Positions 12,882 through 25,487 are shown, numbered from the stretch's first letter. The stretch: DNA of 64,000 nucleotides from Hawksworthiomyces lignivorus (GCA_002917075.1 NTMA01000064.1:276099-340098); one strand, 5' to 3'. Program-made: numbers and translations. The notes: a model not told the origin generated them from the sequence alone.

Positions 12882-13000
12882 GGTGGCACGGCTGTGTAAC
12901 TATTTGCATTATTGAATTATATACTATTACATTTACATATAGACAATGCCTTACAAATCCATCTTCTGTTGTGGTCCCAAAAATTAAAATATTCCACTCT

Positions 13001-15727
13001 CTATATCTCTTGAAGTAGCTGCTGGAAGTCGACCATGGAGTAGTAGTCGGCAAGGGCATGGTCTGGTGCAAACGTGTCGTCCATAGACATAGAAGTGAGG
13101 CCCGTCGTAAAACCCAATGGTGTGACGGCGCCGGGTGATGAAAAACTGTCTTGAGCAAGCAGCGCAAGGGGTGGTGGTAGTGACTGCTGCTGCGGCGGGG
13201 GGGATGGGAGAGGCGGTGGCGGAGGCATGGCTATGTGATCGTTTGTCGTCAGGGTTGTGGATACGTCGTTCTGCTGCGCACCAGTCGCGCCACTGCTAGA
13301 ACACCCGCAGCTTCCTGCTTCCGACCGGCACGAAACTGCTGTCAGCTCCTGCAGAGCGCTCAGACTGAGGCGTGCGAATGTGTCGCAGGGCGTGCGCGCG
13401 GCATGCCAGCGCTCGGCGATCGCCATTAAGATGTTTGAGCAGTCACGGAAATCGCAAAATACATCAAGCAGTGCAGGCAGAAATGGCGGTGGAAGTGTTA
13501 ATGCACCTGCAGCTTGGCCGGGGCTCGCACTGCTTCGGTCTCGCCGGTGGACCTGGCGATGCCAGCGTCTCCGCCGCTGCGCGCAGCACCCAATGACGTA
13601 GATGTTGGCCAGGCCGGCCATGAAAATAGTATATAATGATACCCACGAGTAGTTGAAGTGGCGAGCACGCAAGAGCTCGCCGTAGCGGTGTAGAACGCCC
13701 CGTGATGCCGTCCACATGACGTGTAGGGGGTCATCTGTAAGACTGTCAGTGCTGCCGCTGGTGCTGCCGGCATCTTCATCGCTGTTGTTTCCGCTGCGCC
13801 GCTCTTCTGCGATGCCTTCCATGGCAGGAAATGCTGCGGACGGGCGGAACAGCATAAGGGTCGCGCTGTGGTAGAGCGCATGGTACCAACTGAGGTGAAG
13901 GAAGGATGATGTGATTGGCTGGTGGGTGTGATGCGGTTGGGGTAGGTTAAGTTTTGCTGTAGTTCGGTGCCACTCCTGGAGGGATGCGTAAATTTCGCGG
14001 CGGATGGCCTGTCGCTCGAGCAGCGGCCTCGACTGCACGGAGCGGCTGGTGTACATAGAGCGATGGATGCGGGCCTGGAGGCGGCGGTATTGCGTGTGAT
14101 GAATGAAGAGAGAGAGGTTGGTCGCAAAAGAAGAAGACGGCGAGGACGAGGAGAGAAGTTCTGTGTTGTCGGTCACTGCGCTGTTTGATGTATTTCCAGC
14201 AGAGGCTGTGCTCTCTGTACCAATCTCGTCATCGTCGACGGCTGATGGCAACGGCACGTCGATATCGTCATCATGGATGGCCAGTGGACGGCCCAAGGAT
14301 ATATTTACGATGCTGGTAAGAGGGTTAGCTTTTGACAGGTTCAGAGCGACCAGAGAGAATACCTACGTCTCGAGGTTGTAGTAGCACCAGAAGCAGCGCC
14401 GCTGCATTTCTGCGCGCACTGTTATTGGCAGTGGTCCAGTGATGTGTGTCTCACAGCGCGTGGGCGTCCTCGCTGCTGAGGTACCTGTCGGACCTGCGGC
14501 GCCTGTCCGCTGCAGTCCGAGCTCGATGACCAGCTGTGTTGCCTTCCCGAGCGCCTCCCACAGCTCACTCGACGTGTCCCGGAGACTGGCGTGGATACCG
14601 TACTTGCAATAGAGAAGAAGCGCCTGCAGAGCGCGGATGTCACGCAGAGCGATCACGGCGTCGAGGCGCGCCAAGGCGCGCGCAAAGTGTCGCTCGGCGT
14701 CATCAAAGCCCAGGCCCCATTCCACGCGCTGCTTGGCCGGCACGGCGCCAAGCGCAAGCACAATGTCAAAGACGAACGCGCCCGCAGCGTCTTGCTGGTA
14801 GCGGCGTGGGTCAGCATAGAGATCACGTACCATGCTCAGGAACATGGGCCGATACAGCAGCGGGAACGTCAGGTGCCAGTGCGAAAAATACGACTGCACC
14901 AGGGGCATCGCTACGGCTTCGTCGACGAGCGTGGTCGGCAGGCGATCGACATGCGGCAAGGCCACGCGGTCTTGGTTAGTGTCGCCGGAGTTATCGCTGG
15001 CACTTCCGCCAAGGCTGTAGTCGTAGCCAGGCCGCATGCCTGCTCTGTGGCCAGACAGACCGTTGCCGCCATTGCCGCTGCCACCGTCGTGGGACGATCC
15101 ATCAACGACCCGCTCGACGACATCTGTAAATTCGACGCCGTTGCTGGAGCCAAGGTAGCGTGCTTCTTCACCTGGCGTGCGGTGAGATGAGCTGGATTGT
15201 GTAGGTGACTGTTGTGATATTGGAGGAGCAGAAGCCGGAGCAGCTGGAGAGGGCAGTGGCGGCGGTGGCGGAGGAGGTGGAGGGGGACACAACTGCACCG
15301 ATTCTGATGTCGGTAGCGCAGGCGACAACATCAACGACGGCGACTGAATAGCTTGCAGCGGCCTCTCGCCTGTGTCTGTCCTCGCTGCAATCATGGCCAT
15401 GGCCACCTCATGCTCAGTGTCCGTCAAGGGTGCCGGCGTATCGGACATCGGCGTATCATCCGCTGCCCCAGCGCTGCGGCCCCGCAGCCGCGCATTTTCA
15501 TGTTCCAGCTCTTGCATTCGGCGCTCCACCGATTTGAGATACTCTTGCTGCAGCTGCCGGCCGCGCCATTTCTTCGGGTACTGGCAGGGAGCCTGGCTCT
15601 TTGCACACGACGTGCATCGCGGCTGCCGGCGATCGCACTTTGTCTTCCGCGCATGGCATCGCTCGCAGGCATGCATGCTGGGCGGATATTGCACGGAGTC
15701 TAGAGGCGAAAACGACAGAGTGTGCAA
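13001..15727 (-). CDS. Zn2Cys6 transcription factor with fungal-specific middle homology region
   Basis: Two exons, 15727-14367 and 14312-13001, encode 890 aa; a second Met at 15676 sits just before the finger and is an alternative start. The binuclear cluster is CX2CX6CX6CX2CX6C (Cys 21, 24, 31, 38, 41, 48), followed by a basic linker and a coiled coil (KSVERRMQELEHENARLR) expected to form dimers. Low-complexity Ser/Pro stretches with a run of prolines follow, then a fungal_trans-type region (MVRDLYADPRRY..., RCFWCYYNLETIVNISLGRPL across the splice). It sits inside the catabolic block and is the likely regulator binding TCGG-N9-CCGA. A near copy of that site lies in its own promoter, suggesting autoregulation. 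Confidence 0.93.
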
Positions 15728-16121
15728 AACGGGGTCCGGACTCTCAAAGCGATGGATGGAAGGACATTGGTCATAGGGGAATTATACACTAAGAAGCCTC
15801 GGCGTTACAGGCCGTCCCAGCGGAGCCGAACTGATGGCTACAGTGGGTCCAGGGGTGTGCGGGGTAGCTCCCCTAGCAGGGTCTAAGGCGCTCTTGTGCG
15901 GAGTCTAGCTTACCTCCGCGTAAAACGTCATCCGGTCATGGCACAAGAAAAGATGCGGAGCAAATATTATGACGATTTGCTATTGGGACTAACAATGAGG
16001 TTATGGAGCAAAATCCTACGAATGCTACGGAGTAAACTGATAGAAAGATAACTGTGAGGCACGCAGAAATTGCCAATATCACACAATAAGTCGTCACTCT
16101 CGCTCACACCATGTTTTGTCT
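15728..16121. promoter_or_regulatory. Promoter of the Zn2Cys6 regulator, with near-match dyad
   Basis: This gap precedes the regulator (minus strand) and follows the 3' end of the PRISE gene. At 15799-15815 it holds TCGG-N9-CCGT, one mismatch from the dyad found near the other block genes, 72 bases from the first possible ATG. A further half-site AGCGGAGCCGA follows at about 15819. No coding frame was recognised. Confidence 0.6.
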
Positions 16122-17499
16122 TTACTCCTTGAACTTGTCTACCACCGGCGGCGGCACCACCTTTAGGCGGGCCAGATCGCGAATAGTATTGAAAGCCGTT
16201 TCATACGAGTCCACGGTACCATGAAAACCTAGGCTGCGCGCTTTGTGCATGCTTAACGACAGGGCCCAGCCACCAATGACGGCCGAGTCTGTCATGCTAA
16301 AGATCTGGGGACGGTTGCGCTCCGTGAAGGGGTCTAAGGCCAGGTTGTGCTGCTTTGCCAGCTCCTTCCACGCTGCCTGCACCTCTGGTTCTCCCGACCA
16401 CTCTAAGAGACTGAATGTCGAGCGCGTCACACCCTGTGGGCCGTACCCACGTGGTGGCTGCGGATGGCGCGATGAGGTTTCGCGGTACTTGGTGCTGTCT
16501 GTCTCGGGCGGCGTCCAGCCTGTGCCGAACCAGCCTGCCAGGTACGCCCAGAAGCGGCCCCACGTGAATGATGTGCCATCTTGCACATTGAAGGCCTCAT
16601 TGGCAGCATCGTCGGTCAGCGCCGCCCACTCCTCGAAGTGTGCGTTGAGCAGTGCCGTGCTCTGGCAGTACTCGCGGTCCCAGGCAGCGTAGTCACCGGG
16701 GAATGCCAGGGGCAACCCACGATGTGCCTGTACGGCACCATATATGGCCAGACCAACCATGTGGTTGAGCGCACTGTCGCGCACGGCGCCGATAATGTAT
16801 GACGGACGCACCACGTTCCACTTAGCACCCGTCTCGCGGCAGAACGCAAACAGCGCGTCCTCTTGCGGATAGTAGAAGTTGGCCTCGAGGTTAATACGGG
16901 GGTCGCTTTCAAAAGAAGGATTTGTCGCGGGGCCGATGTGGAAACCGTAGTGCTTGGCGCCCGTCTGCAGCAAGAAACGCTTGGGAGTCAACCCGGCGCC
17001 CCTAAGGCCGCCGATGAAATTTCGCATAAGATTGCCGTTGATAGTCGCTAGCTCCTCAGCATCTGACCACATATTGAGAATGTCGCCCTTTTGCTGCGGC
17101 TGCATGTAAGAGAAGAAGAAGACATAATCACTATTAGTTGTTAGCTATGTATAAAAAACGGATTCATCGTAAATAGTGGGAGCCTTACACTTTTTCTATC
17201 CGTCCCTTGAGTGCCTCTGCAATCTTTGCCGGATCCGCTAAAAAATCGGCCGGAATGTGCTCAATGCGTTTCGCGCCTTCGCCCAGATCTTCAAAGAAAT
17301 TAGCCGGTGGCGGCCGTCGAGAGAGACAGTAGATCTTGCTCCATCGCTGAGGAGCAGCCGCCAGCACGCGCACCATATGGTAGCCGGACATGCCATTGGC
17401 ACCTGTAATGATGGCCGTCAGATCCTTGACATCATCAGAATATGTGGGAAGCCCGCGGAAGGGACCATCATTCCGAACAACCTGGGTAGACGGAGGCAT
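16122..17499 (-). CDS. PRISE-family NAD(P)H reductase (progesterone 5-beta-reductase / iridoid synthase-like SDR)
   Basis: Exons 17499-17189 and 17130-16122 give 439 aa. The dinucleotide motif is GANGMSG (residues 33-39). The PRISE catalytic signatures are both present: the Lys in TGAKHYG (about residue 163) and the Tyr in NFYYPQED (about residues 188-195). Plant members reduce the C=C bond of enones such as progesterone or 8-oxogeranial; fungal homologues (often labelled Sirq) are mostly uncharacterised. The Met at 17499 is preferred over one 66 bases upstream because the upstream residues are hydrophobic leader-like and the family starts near a short tail before the Rossmann strand. The shared dyad lies 211 bases upstream. 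Likely role: reduction of an unsaturated carbonyl early in the pathway. Confidence 0.9.
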
Positions 17500-17951
17500 G
17501 GCAGATAAGATAATGTACGTATATGTTAGGGGGGTGTCTGCTATATTGAAAATGGAAATGAGCATGTGACACTAGAAAAAGCGAACCCGGAAGGGCCAGG
17601 GAAGCCATTGATCGATACGTGGGCCTTCGTTTATGTACTTGGTTGCTGTCAACAAGAAACCGATGCATGAGGGATCCGCTTTCAAACCCACTTTCGGCGC
17701 TTTCGGGCTTCGGCGACGGAGACCGATATCCCCAGACTACTCCGCAGATCCCTGTTTCCCCGCATTTTGTGTGTTTTGAAGATGCATGCGAGATATGTGC
17801 CGAAGTCAACAATAGTTCGAGAAATTAGTCTTGGCGATTGCTTGATATTTACTCATATACTCAGAAGCTATGTCTAACCATCGCCTACGCCTCTTCCCTC
17901 TTCTTATGCACTTCCCTTCCTCAGATCTGTGGACAGCAGTGAACTGAAAAT
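17500..17951. promoter_or_regulatory. Promoter of the PRISE gene with TCGG-N9-CCGA dyad
   Basis: The exact site TCGG-CGACGGAGA-CCGA lies at 17710-17726, 211 bases upstream of the PRISE start. Two further TTCGG half-sites sit just before it (17694-17707). The rest of the gap is the 3' flank of the alcohol dehydrogenase; no gene was recognised. Confidence 0.7.
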
Positions 17952-19259
17952 CTATAACGTCAAGATTACTTTCCGTGCTTGTTGTTTCTCGAATATTTCA
18001 TATGCTTTAGGGGCATCCTTCAACGGCATCTGGTGCGACACAAAGCTGTCGAACTTGTCCTGGTTGTTGGCAAAAACCCTGAGCGCCTCGCTGAACACTG
18101 GCCGCGCCGCTGACCGACCCATATTAAGGCTTGTTCCGTAGTTGTAAGCAGACGCAAGACATATATAAACAAAAGCAACAAAGAGTAGCAACAATTTAAA
18201 CTCACTCTATGTTCTTCGAATAAGCTTCGAATGCAGTAAATGGCATGTCTCCTTGATGAAAGCCGATAGACGAAATAGCACCGCACAAGCGCACCGCGTC
18301 GTATGCTAGCCGCAGTGCCGCCTTGCTGCCGACGCTTTCAACTACGGCATCGGCGCCGCGACCATCTGTAACCTTCTTGATCTCGGCTGCCACATCGTCC
18401 TTTGTCAGGTCTAGTGTCACGGCACCCATTTTGCGGGCCTCGGCGAGGCGGTCCGGTACGGAGTCCACGGCAAACACGGTTCCACTGGCGCCAACGAGCA
18501 CCTTGGCTGTCAACACGGCGCATAGCCCCACAGGTCCGCAGCCCAAGCATAAGACGACGAGCTCGCCAGGCTGCCGCTTGGCGAAGTGCGGGTGCAGCAC
18601 GACGCTGTCGATTTCTTGGGCTTCTGGGATTCTTCCCGAGACTTCAGGCACTGCCACTGCCGTGTCTGTGTTGCGCAGCAGCTTTGTAATGGCTCGCATG
18701 GCCCCGTAGTAACCTGTTGGGAAGATGTCGCACATGAGGAGCATACGGTCAGGCGGCACGGCGTCGGGGAGGTGCTCGAGCGTGCCGTCCGCAAAAGGCA
18801 CTCGTACGTACTCTGATTGGCCGCCGTAGAGGTTCTCGCTACCAAATGAGATGCCATGCACGCAGCGGTTGGTGTAGCCGTGCTTGCAATACCAACATTG
18901 CATACTAGTGATGTCAGTCATACCGGCTAACTGCTCAATATCTCCCGCCTGCTTCTGTAAATCAGCGATATTTACACTTACCACTGCGGCGAAAAGATGG
19001 ACATAGCCCGCTCGCCCACCTTGAATCGTTTGACATCTTTGCCTACGCTCTCAACTATGCCCAAAAACTCGTGGCCCATTGTGTGTCCTGTCGACGTCTT
19101 CTGGTGACCGCGGTACATGTGCAGATCACTGCCACAGAGGGCTGCCAGTTCGACCTTGAGTATAGCATCGGTGTCATCAACCACTACTGGTCGAGGCACC
19201 GCCTTCACGACAATGTTGAAGGGACCTTCATAGACAACGGCCTGCATTGTGTTGCTCAT
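17952..19259 (-). CDS. Zinc-dependent medium-chain alcohol dehydrogenase
   Basis: Exons 19259-18982, 18904-18206, 18129-17952 give 384 aa. Catalytic zinc ligands are Cys42 in ALCGSDLH and the His-Glu pair of GHEFLG (63-64). The structural zinc set CX2CX2CX7C (Cys 93, 96, 99, 107) is assembled exactly across the first splice junction, which confirms it. The cofactor motif is LGCGPVGLCA, with a typical MDR Rossmann fold following. The class resembles glutathione-independent formaldehyde or threonine dehydrogenases. The chosen start MSNTMQ fits the family; an upstream in-frame Met at 19448 would add a leader of 63 residues. It shares a 350-base divergent promoter with the aldehyde dehydrogenase, so alcohol to aldehyde to acid oxidation by the pair is likely. 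Confidence 0.93.
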
Positions 19260-19609
19260 CTTGACCGTATTTGCACTTATTTCTTCTACTGTAAGCTCCT
19301 GCAGAGGACGCCGTTGTTTATTTCCGGATCCAAGCGTTCCGAGCGGCGCTCTGGTATCTATTTGAAGTATCGACGTAATAGCCCTCGGCTTCTTCTCCGA
19401 TGAGGAAGCCTGAGGGGCTCGGACAAAATATCCGCCATGCATGAGCACTTCCTGGCAGCGGCGTTAATAGGCGTTAACAAGTAAGCTATGACTGGAGATG
19501 TGTCTATAAGTACATTAAGCGTTGTAGATGCGCTCTTTAGAAGCCATAGCATGGCCCTCATCCGCCAACCCCTCTTATCGTACAACACTTCACTCAGCAT
19601 CTCCTCATT
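19260..19609. promoter_or_regulatory. Shared divergent promoter of alcohol and aldehyde dehydrogenase
   Basis: The 350 bases separate the two start codons. TCGG-ACAAAATAT-CCGC at 19419-19435 sits almost in the middle (160 and 175 bases from the two starts) and differs by one base from the dyad near the other block genes. A second pair with 8-base spacing (TCGG...CCGA, 19385-19400) lies 20 bases away. One site could control both genes. Confidence 0.65.
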
Positions 19610-21427
19610 ATGTCTACCGCGCCATCAATCCCTTCGGCCGCTGAGCTCACAAAGCTCTACATCAACGGCGAATACGTTGAATCCCGCTCCAAAAATGTTT
19701 ACACTCTTTATAACCCCACAGACGATTCGGTCATCTCTGAGAGCATCCCAATCGCCGGCGCCGAAGATATAGATGTGGCCGTGGATGCGGCTGAAAAGGC
19801 CTTCCGTGGCGAGTGGAGTTGTTTTACAGCAGCGCAGCGTACCAACTGTCTACGCCGGCTCGCGACATTGTTGGAAGAGGATAGCCGGCTCGAGTCTATT
19901 CTCCGGCTCGACACCCTGAGCACAGGCAACCCAGTCGCCATCATCCCGACGCGGGAGAAGAACTATATCATGGGGCAGCTATCATACTACGGTACGTTTT
20001 TCATACTATGCAGTTCATCTCTTTGAGTTTTTGCTTCTATGATTATCTTGCTTAATGTTTGACTCAGCCGGCTGGACCGACAAGCTGAAGGGCGACTATT
20101 TCCCGGATGATGACGGGTTTGTAAAGATCGTCCGGCAAGAGCCTCTTGGGTGAGTTAGTTATCTTCGTTTTCTTATTTGCTCTCAGCTAAAAGTTTTGTC
20201 TCCCCAGTGTCTGCGCCGGCATCAATCCTTTCAATGCCCCTGTTGCCACGCTCATCATGAAAACTGCTCCCTGTCTCGCTACTGGCAATGTGATAATCAT
20301 CAAGCCCTCAGAGCAAAGTCCGCTAGGATCGCTAGCCATTGCGCCACTGTTTGCTGCTGCTGGATTCCCTCCGGGCGTCTTCCAAGTAGTCACCGGCGCC
20401 GGCGAGACGGGTGCTCTGCTGTCTAGCCACATGCGCATCCGCAAGATCAGCTTCACCGGCAGCGTCGTCACGGGCCGCAAGATCCAGGTCGCCGCTGCCC
20501 AGAGCAACCTCAAGCGCGTCACGCTGGAGCTGGGCGGCAAGAGCCCCGCCGTCGTATTCGCCGACGCCGATCTGGAGAACGCGCTGACGTGGTGTGTTAA
20601 CGCTGTGCTGGCCCGTTCTGGCCAGGTCTGTGTGGCCGCCACGCGTGTCTATGTACAACGGTCCATTGCCGACAAGTTCGTCGCCGAGTACACGCGCCGC
20701 ATGCAGGCAGCAGCAGCCGGTCTCGGCGATCCATCCGACCCGGCCACAGTCCTCGGCCCGCTCGTGAACAAGACTGCCCTTGAGCGCGTCACGCGTATGA
20801 TCGAGCGCGGCCGCTCCGAGGCAGAGCTAGTCGTCGGTGGTGTGCGGCATGGCACTGCCGGCTGCTTCGTGGAGCCGACCGTGTTTCTTAACCCGGTTGC
20901 CGGTGCGCAGATCTACAAAGATGAGATCTTTGGCCCAGTGTCGGTGGTGCGTACTTTCGAAACCGAGGAAGAGGTTATTGCCATGGCCAACGACACCGAA
21001 TATGGCCTCATGGCGGGCGTCTTCACACGCGACTTAAACAGGGCGCTTCGTCTATCCAGCTTGATCGAATCTGGTGTTGTTGGTGTGAATTGCGTGAGCG
21101 TGGTAAGTGAATTCTTCCTGCTATTCTTCATTCCCTTCTTCGGCCTTGATCTGACAGAGCAGATGAACGTGCAAGTGCCCTTTGGCGGCAAGAAGCAGTC
21201 CGGCCTCGGTCGTGAATACGGCGAATATGTAAGTAGTCACCCCTGATGGAAGTCCGATTTTCCTTTGCAATCACGCCTGGGAAAGTCACGCTGACAAGCT
21301 AATTCTGAACAGGCACTGCGAGCATTCACGGAGCCCAAGACGATTTTGATCAAGTAAGTGCCTTGACAAATGGATATCTAGTTCTTCAGGTCTCGCTAAC
21401 TAGTTACGTAGTATGAACTCAAAGTAA
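19610..21427 (+). CDS. NAD(P)-dependent aldehyde dehydrogenase
   Basis: Six exons: 19610-19991, 20068-20149, 20208-21102, 21163-21228, 21313-21353, 21412-21427; 493 aa, normal for the superfamily. The catalytic base is in LELGGKSP (Glu262) and the nucleophile in SGQVCVAATR (Cys296); INPFNAP, FTGSV, EIFGPV and VPFGGKKQSGLGRE are in the expected order. The last exon codes only five residues (..NMNSK). The protein starts MSTAPS and has no evident targeting peptide. Together with the divergent alcohol dehydrogenase it probably oxidises a pathway aldehyde to the acid used by the CoA-transferase. Confidence 0.95.
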
Positions 21428-22063
21428 ACCTAGGTTGTACAATAGCAGAATATCAGAAGGAAGTAGGCATGACATATATAGTTGGGCTCTAACACGCCGT
21501 CCCATGGAATAAAATTTAACATTTCATTCATCTCCCAAATCTAGACGCCAATGTAGAGCTACAGGATAAGAGTAATACTCTCCATAAAGTCCATCTCCAC
21601 AATCTCCATATCGGCATTTTGTGCCGAGTCCCACCTTGAACTAAAGCAGTAGCTTACATGCCCCATGGGGCTGAGTGCTAAAATAAATCTCGACCTCATC
21701 GCCCCAGACGCTGCACAGCGGTATCCAAAACCGAGATCCACCCACGGTCATTTCCCCATACGGTATGATCCACAATCTCATAGACATGTCAAATTACCAC
21801 TGTATTTGTAACAGCCACAGAAAGCGGACTTCATCTCCGACAGAATGTGTAATCCTTGCTGTATCTGCATCAGTTGAACACATATTACGACCAGCGGCAC
21901 CTTCGGAACCACCCCCTGGTGGATTCGGTGGAAGTCTATAAGAGAGTCAGCGACAGACCTGTCATCAGCAAGAAACTCTCAGTTTCGCCGCTGGTCACAT
22001 TGCTCAATGTCGTAAAGATATTTTCATCAAGTGTGTCTAAACCCCTGAATTACGTCTGACAAC
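21428..22063. promoter_or_regulatory. Intergenic region upstream of the transporter, with near-match dyad
   Basis: CGG-TATCCAAAA-CCGA at 21719-21734 keeps the 9-base spacing and differs from TCGG-N9-CCGA at the first base only. It is 330 bases upstream of the transporter start. No gene was recognised in the gap. Confidence 0.5.
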
Positions 22064-23922
22064 ATGTCATCCAAAGAAGAGCGCCATGTAAGCGCGTTCA
22101 ACTTAGCAGTACGTTGTTGCCATTATCATCTATATTGTCAAGAAATTCTATACTATATATCTAGCTTTGTCTGATTTTTTTCATCTTCCTCTAAACAGAT
22201 TGTCCTCGCTCTCTGTCTCGGCAGCCTTACGTATGGCTACGGCTTTAGTATCGTCTCCACCACCATAGGCCAGCCATCATTCTACAACTACTTCAACCTT
22301 AGCAATGTCCCTGGTACGCCCCGTTATGCTTTCACTAACTCCATCATTGGCGGCATCAATGGCTGCTTCTCTGGAGGAGGATTTTTTGGTGCCCTTACAG
22401 GCGGCTGGGCTTGTGATGCCCTTGGCCGCAAGCGAACTCTGCTTCTTGCCACACCAATTGCTATCCTTGCCGGCGCTCTGCAAGGCGGCGCTCGCAATCT
22501 TGCCATGCTGCTGGTGGGACGAGTTCTGGGCGGTTACTCAGCCGGCATCTTGATGGTGCTGATCCCGCTCTTTCAAAGTGAAATTGCACCTCCAGCAAGT
22601 CGAGGATTCTTGGTGTCACAGCATGGCGTTGTTCTCGTGGCTGGTTATGCACTGGCTGCGTGGATCGGCTTTGGCTGCTACTATTCGACTAATGAGGTCT
22701 TTCAGTGGCGCTTTCCTCTGGTCGTCCAGTGCCTGTGGCCACTGGTTATGCTGCTGTTGACACCATTTCTGCCAGAGTCACCCCGATGGCGTATGTTTAT
22801 CTTTCTGCTTTCTTGTGTTCTTTCATCCGTCTCGGTCATATTATCTCGGATGCTAATTTGTACAGTTCTTCTTAAAGGCCGCTCTGATGAGGCCTGGCGC
22901 ATTATTGAAAAACTCCACAACAGCAAAAACGACACATCTCGCATTTCTTTCGCGCGTGAGGAGTTCTATGTCATGAAAAATCAAGTGGCTGCCGATCTAG
23001 AACTCGTCAATAGCTCTACCTGGGCTCACATGTTCCGCACGCCATCCGACCGCAAGAGGCTCTTCTGCGCCTTCATGACCATGTTCGCTAGCGAATCCAC
23101 TTGTATCCTTGTCGTCTATAACTACAGCGTCATCCTCTACGAGGGTCTTGGCTTCTCTAACAGCTTGTCGTTACTACTCGCTGCTATTTACGTGTCTGTT
23201 GCCTGTTGTGGCAACTACATTAGCTCGTTACTTATGGACCGCGTGGGCCGCGTCCTTCTCCTGGGTGAGTTGTCCTTGAATCGCCTTCTTTCTTTTGTGA
23301 AGAGGACTAGCCGCACTAACTATTGCAAAAGTCATTGGCATAACTGGCTGTACCGTAAGCCTCATCTTCCTGACCGCGATGTCGGCGTCCTATGTCGGCA
23401 CTACGCATAAAAGCGGTCTCGATGCCGCGGTATTCTTCTTTTTCTTATTTATTTCATTGTATGATAAGATCATCTTAAATTCAATCTCCAAAAAAAAGAA
23501 CAAAACACTGACAACCAATTAGTTATGGCTGCTGTATCGACGCTACGACCTACGTTTACTGCAGTGAGATTTTCCCCAACCACCTGCGCTCCAAGGGCAT
23601 GTCTTGGTCGCTTGCAATACTCTTCCTCACAACGGTTGCCTACCTCATCCCGGCGGTTACGGCTTTTGCCAACATCGGCTGGAAGTATTATCTCCTCTTT
23701 ATAATCCTCGGAGCCATAAATGTTCCAATCATCTGGTTTACTTTCCCCGAGACAAAAGGCCTCGCTCTTGAAGAGATTAGTGAAAAATTTGGTGATAAGG
23801 TCACTCTGCATCTGACGCACCTTACCGCCGAGCAGCGTGACGAGCTTGACCGTGCCATCGAAGCCGAAAAGTCGTCACAAGATGGCCATGTAGAAGCGGA
23901 GGAGACTGTTGAAGTAGCATAA
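22064..23922 (+). CDS. MFS transporter, sugar porter family
   Basis: Exons 22064-22108, 22199-22790, 22866-23264, 23332-23458, 23523-23922 give 520 aa with about 12 hydrophobic segments. Sugar-porter signatures are present: DALGRKRTL in loop 2-3, GRVLGGYSAG, LPESPRW (completed across the second intron) and FPETKGLALEEI before the cytoplasmic tail. Hydrophobic segments include IVLALCLGSLTYGYGFS and the stretch completed by splicing, FFLFISFYGCC. Members carry hexoses, polyols, quinate and other small organics with protons, so the family name does not fix the substrate. Its position between the aldehyde dehydrogenase and the lactonase, and a near-match regulator site upstream, suggest it imports the pathway substrate. 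Confidence 0.93.
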
Positions 23923-24467
23923 ACCGAACAGGAATCGATCTCCTCATCGGCAGGTGAACTGCTTGAGGAGTGGGGTGCTCTAAATTTTGTATTGGTGCGT
24001 GCTGGTGACTTTTGCGCTATTATTTTACTTTGTCTCGTGCCGTCAGAACAGACAGTCAATACAAAATTCAACGGTTTTGGCCGGTTATAAATGCCTCTCT
24101 CTTTCTCTAGCCGCGATATCATGTATAATATTTCTATGCACGCTCTCGTTGGAGAGCTTCTAAATGTGCAGAGATCGTTATTCGGAGATTTCGCCGTCCT
24201 GTACACGTCGGATATGTGCCTACGCATCGGATTGAAGCCCCGAAAGACCGCTGGATAGTGGAGTATACTGAACTGTGTGATATATCGGGTGACGGGGTTA
24301 AATGCGCCAAGTGGACCCTTGAAGAGGGGAATAGGCATACGAATGAATAGAATGCCGTGATCTGGTGTCATGAAGTTCATTTGGGCAATAAATATACGTC
24401 TCGAGACATCCCATATCTAGTGTCAGATAATCCTAATTCTATTCATAACAATACTGTACTACCTAAA
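23923..24467. promoter_or_regulatory. Promoter of the lactonase with TCGG-N9-CCGA dyad
   Basis: The exact site TCGG-ATTGAAGCC-CCGA is at 24227-24243, 225 bases upstream of the lactonase start. An additional CGG-N8-CCG lies at 24183-24196. No coding frame was recognised here. Confidence 0.68.
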
Positions 24468-25487
24468 ATGAGTTCCACGACAGATATTTCATCTCTTTTT
24501 GTCAATGCCGCCGTGCCGGCCTTCAAATGCCCGGAGGGCACGAAGATGCACTTTCTCAACCTTGGTACACTTGAAGCTGACGAGTCATGGTATGTATTGC
24601 TGTGCAGTGTTGGGTTTTCTTCTTGATCTCCTGGTTGCTCTCTTCTTGTTTCCTCTATTGACCGGCTCAAAGGCTTCTGCGAGGTGGCAATTCCAGCACG
24701 CTGAGCAACCTTAACCCCGTTAATAAACGCCGTGAGCTCGTTGTGCTGGCTGCTCTGATTGAGTACCCCGGCGTGGGCCTGATTCTCTACGAGACAGGTT
24801 GCGCCGAGGATATCGAAGTGGTCCGTATTTCATGTCATCCAAAAACTTGTTCTTATTTTCCCAGGCTAATTTTCCTAGAAATGGGGTGCTCCCCTCACGG
24901 ATGTTTTCCCGCGCACTAAATATACGGTTGAAAATAAACTTCCGGAAGCCATCAAGGCGACCGGCAATGACATTAAAGACGTCAAGGCGGTCATTATCGG
25001 TCACCTGCATCTCGACCACGCTGGTGGTCTCGAGCACTTCCTTGACACGGATGTGCCAATCTACGTGCACGAAGAAGAATTCAAGCACGCTTGCTGGGCT
25101 GTGGCGACGGGCGCAGACCTCGGCGTTTACCTCGGCCATTACATGATCCTAGAGAGGCTCAAGTGGAACACGTTCAATGACGCCCACCTTGATCTTTTCC
25201 AGGGTATAACGCTGCACCACTCTCCAGGTCACACTCCAGGCCTGTGCATTATGCAAGTAAACCTGCCGCGCGACGGAACATTCATCTGGACCACTGACCA
25301 GTTCCACATTGCTGAGAATTACGAGCTGGCCCACCCTCATGGCGGCTTGGCTCGCGATCACAATGCCTGGTTTAACAGCCTCAACATGATCCGTCGCCTG
25401 CAGCGGCTGTTCAATGCTAAGTTGGTATTTGGCCACGACTGTGACGTTTACAAAAAGTACATATCTGAAAAGGCAGTTTACGAGTAG
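24468..25487 (+). CDS. Metallo-beta-lactamase-fold hydrolase, AHL-lactonase (AttM/AiiA)-like
   Basis: Exons 24468-24589, 24673-24820, 24879-25487 give 292 aa. The dinuclear zinc motif HLHLDHAGG (His132, His134, Asp136, His137) is complete, followed by a His in GHTPG, the bridging Asp in TTDQFH and the last His in FGHDCD. The N-terminal FLNLGTL...WLLRGGNSS and APLTDVFPRT match lactonases of the AttM/AiiA group, which open gamma-lactone rings such as butyrolactone or N-acyl-homoserine lactone. Intron 2 uses the less common donor GTCCGT but keeps the frame. Within the block it probably opens a lactone to a hydroxy acid that then feeds the alcohol and aldehyde dehydrogenases. Quorum-quenching is a possible but less likely role. 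Confidence 0.9.

Noticed and set aside
22064..25487. Quorum-quenching island (lactonase with transporter)
   Set aside because: The lactonase shares regulator sites with dehydrogenases and a CoA-transferase, which fits catabolism better than signal degradation.
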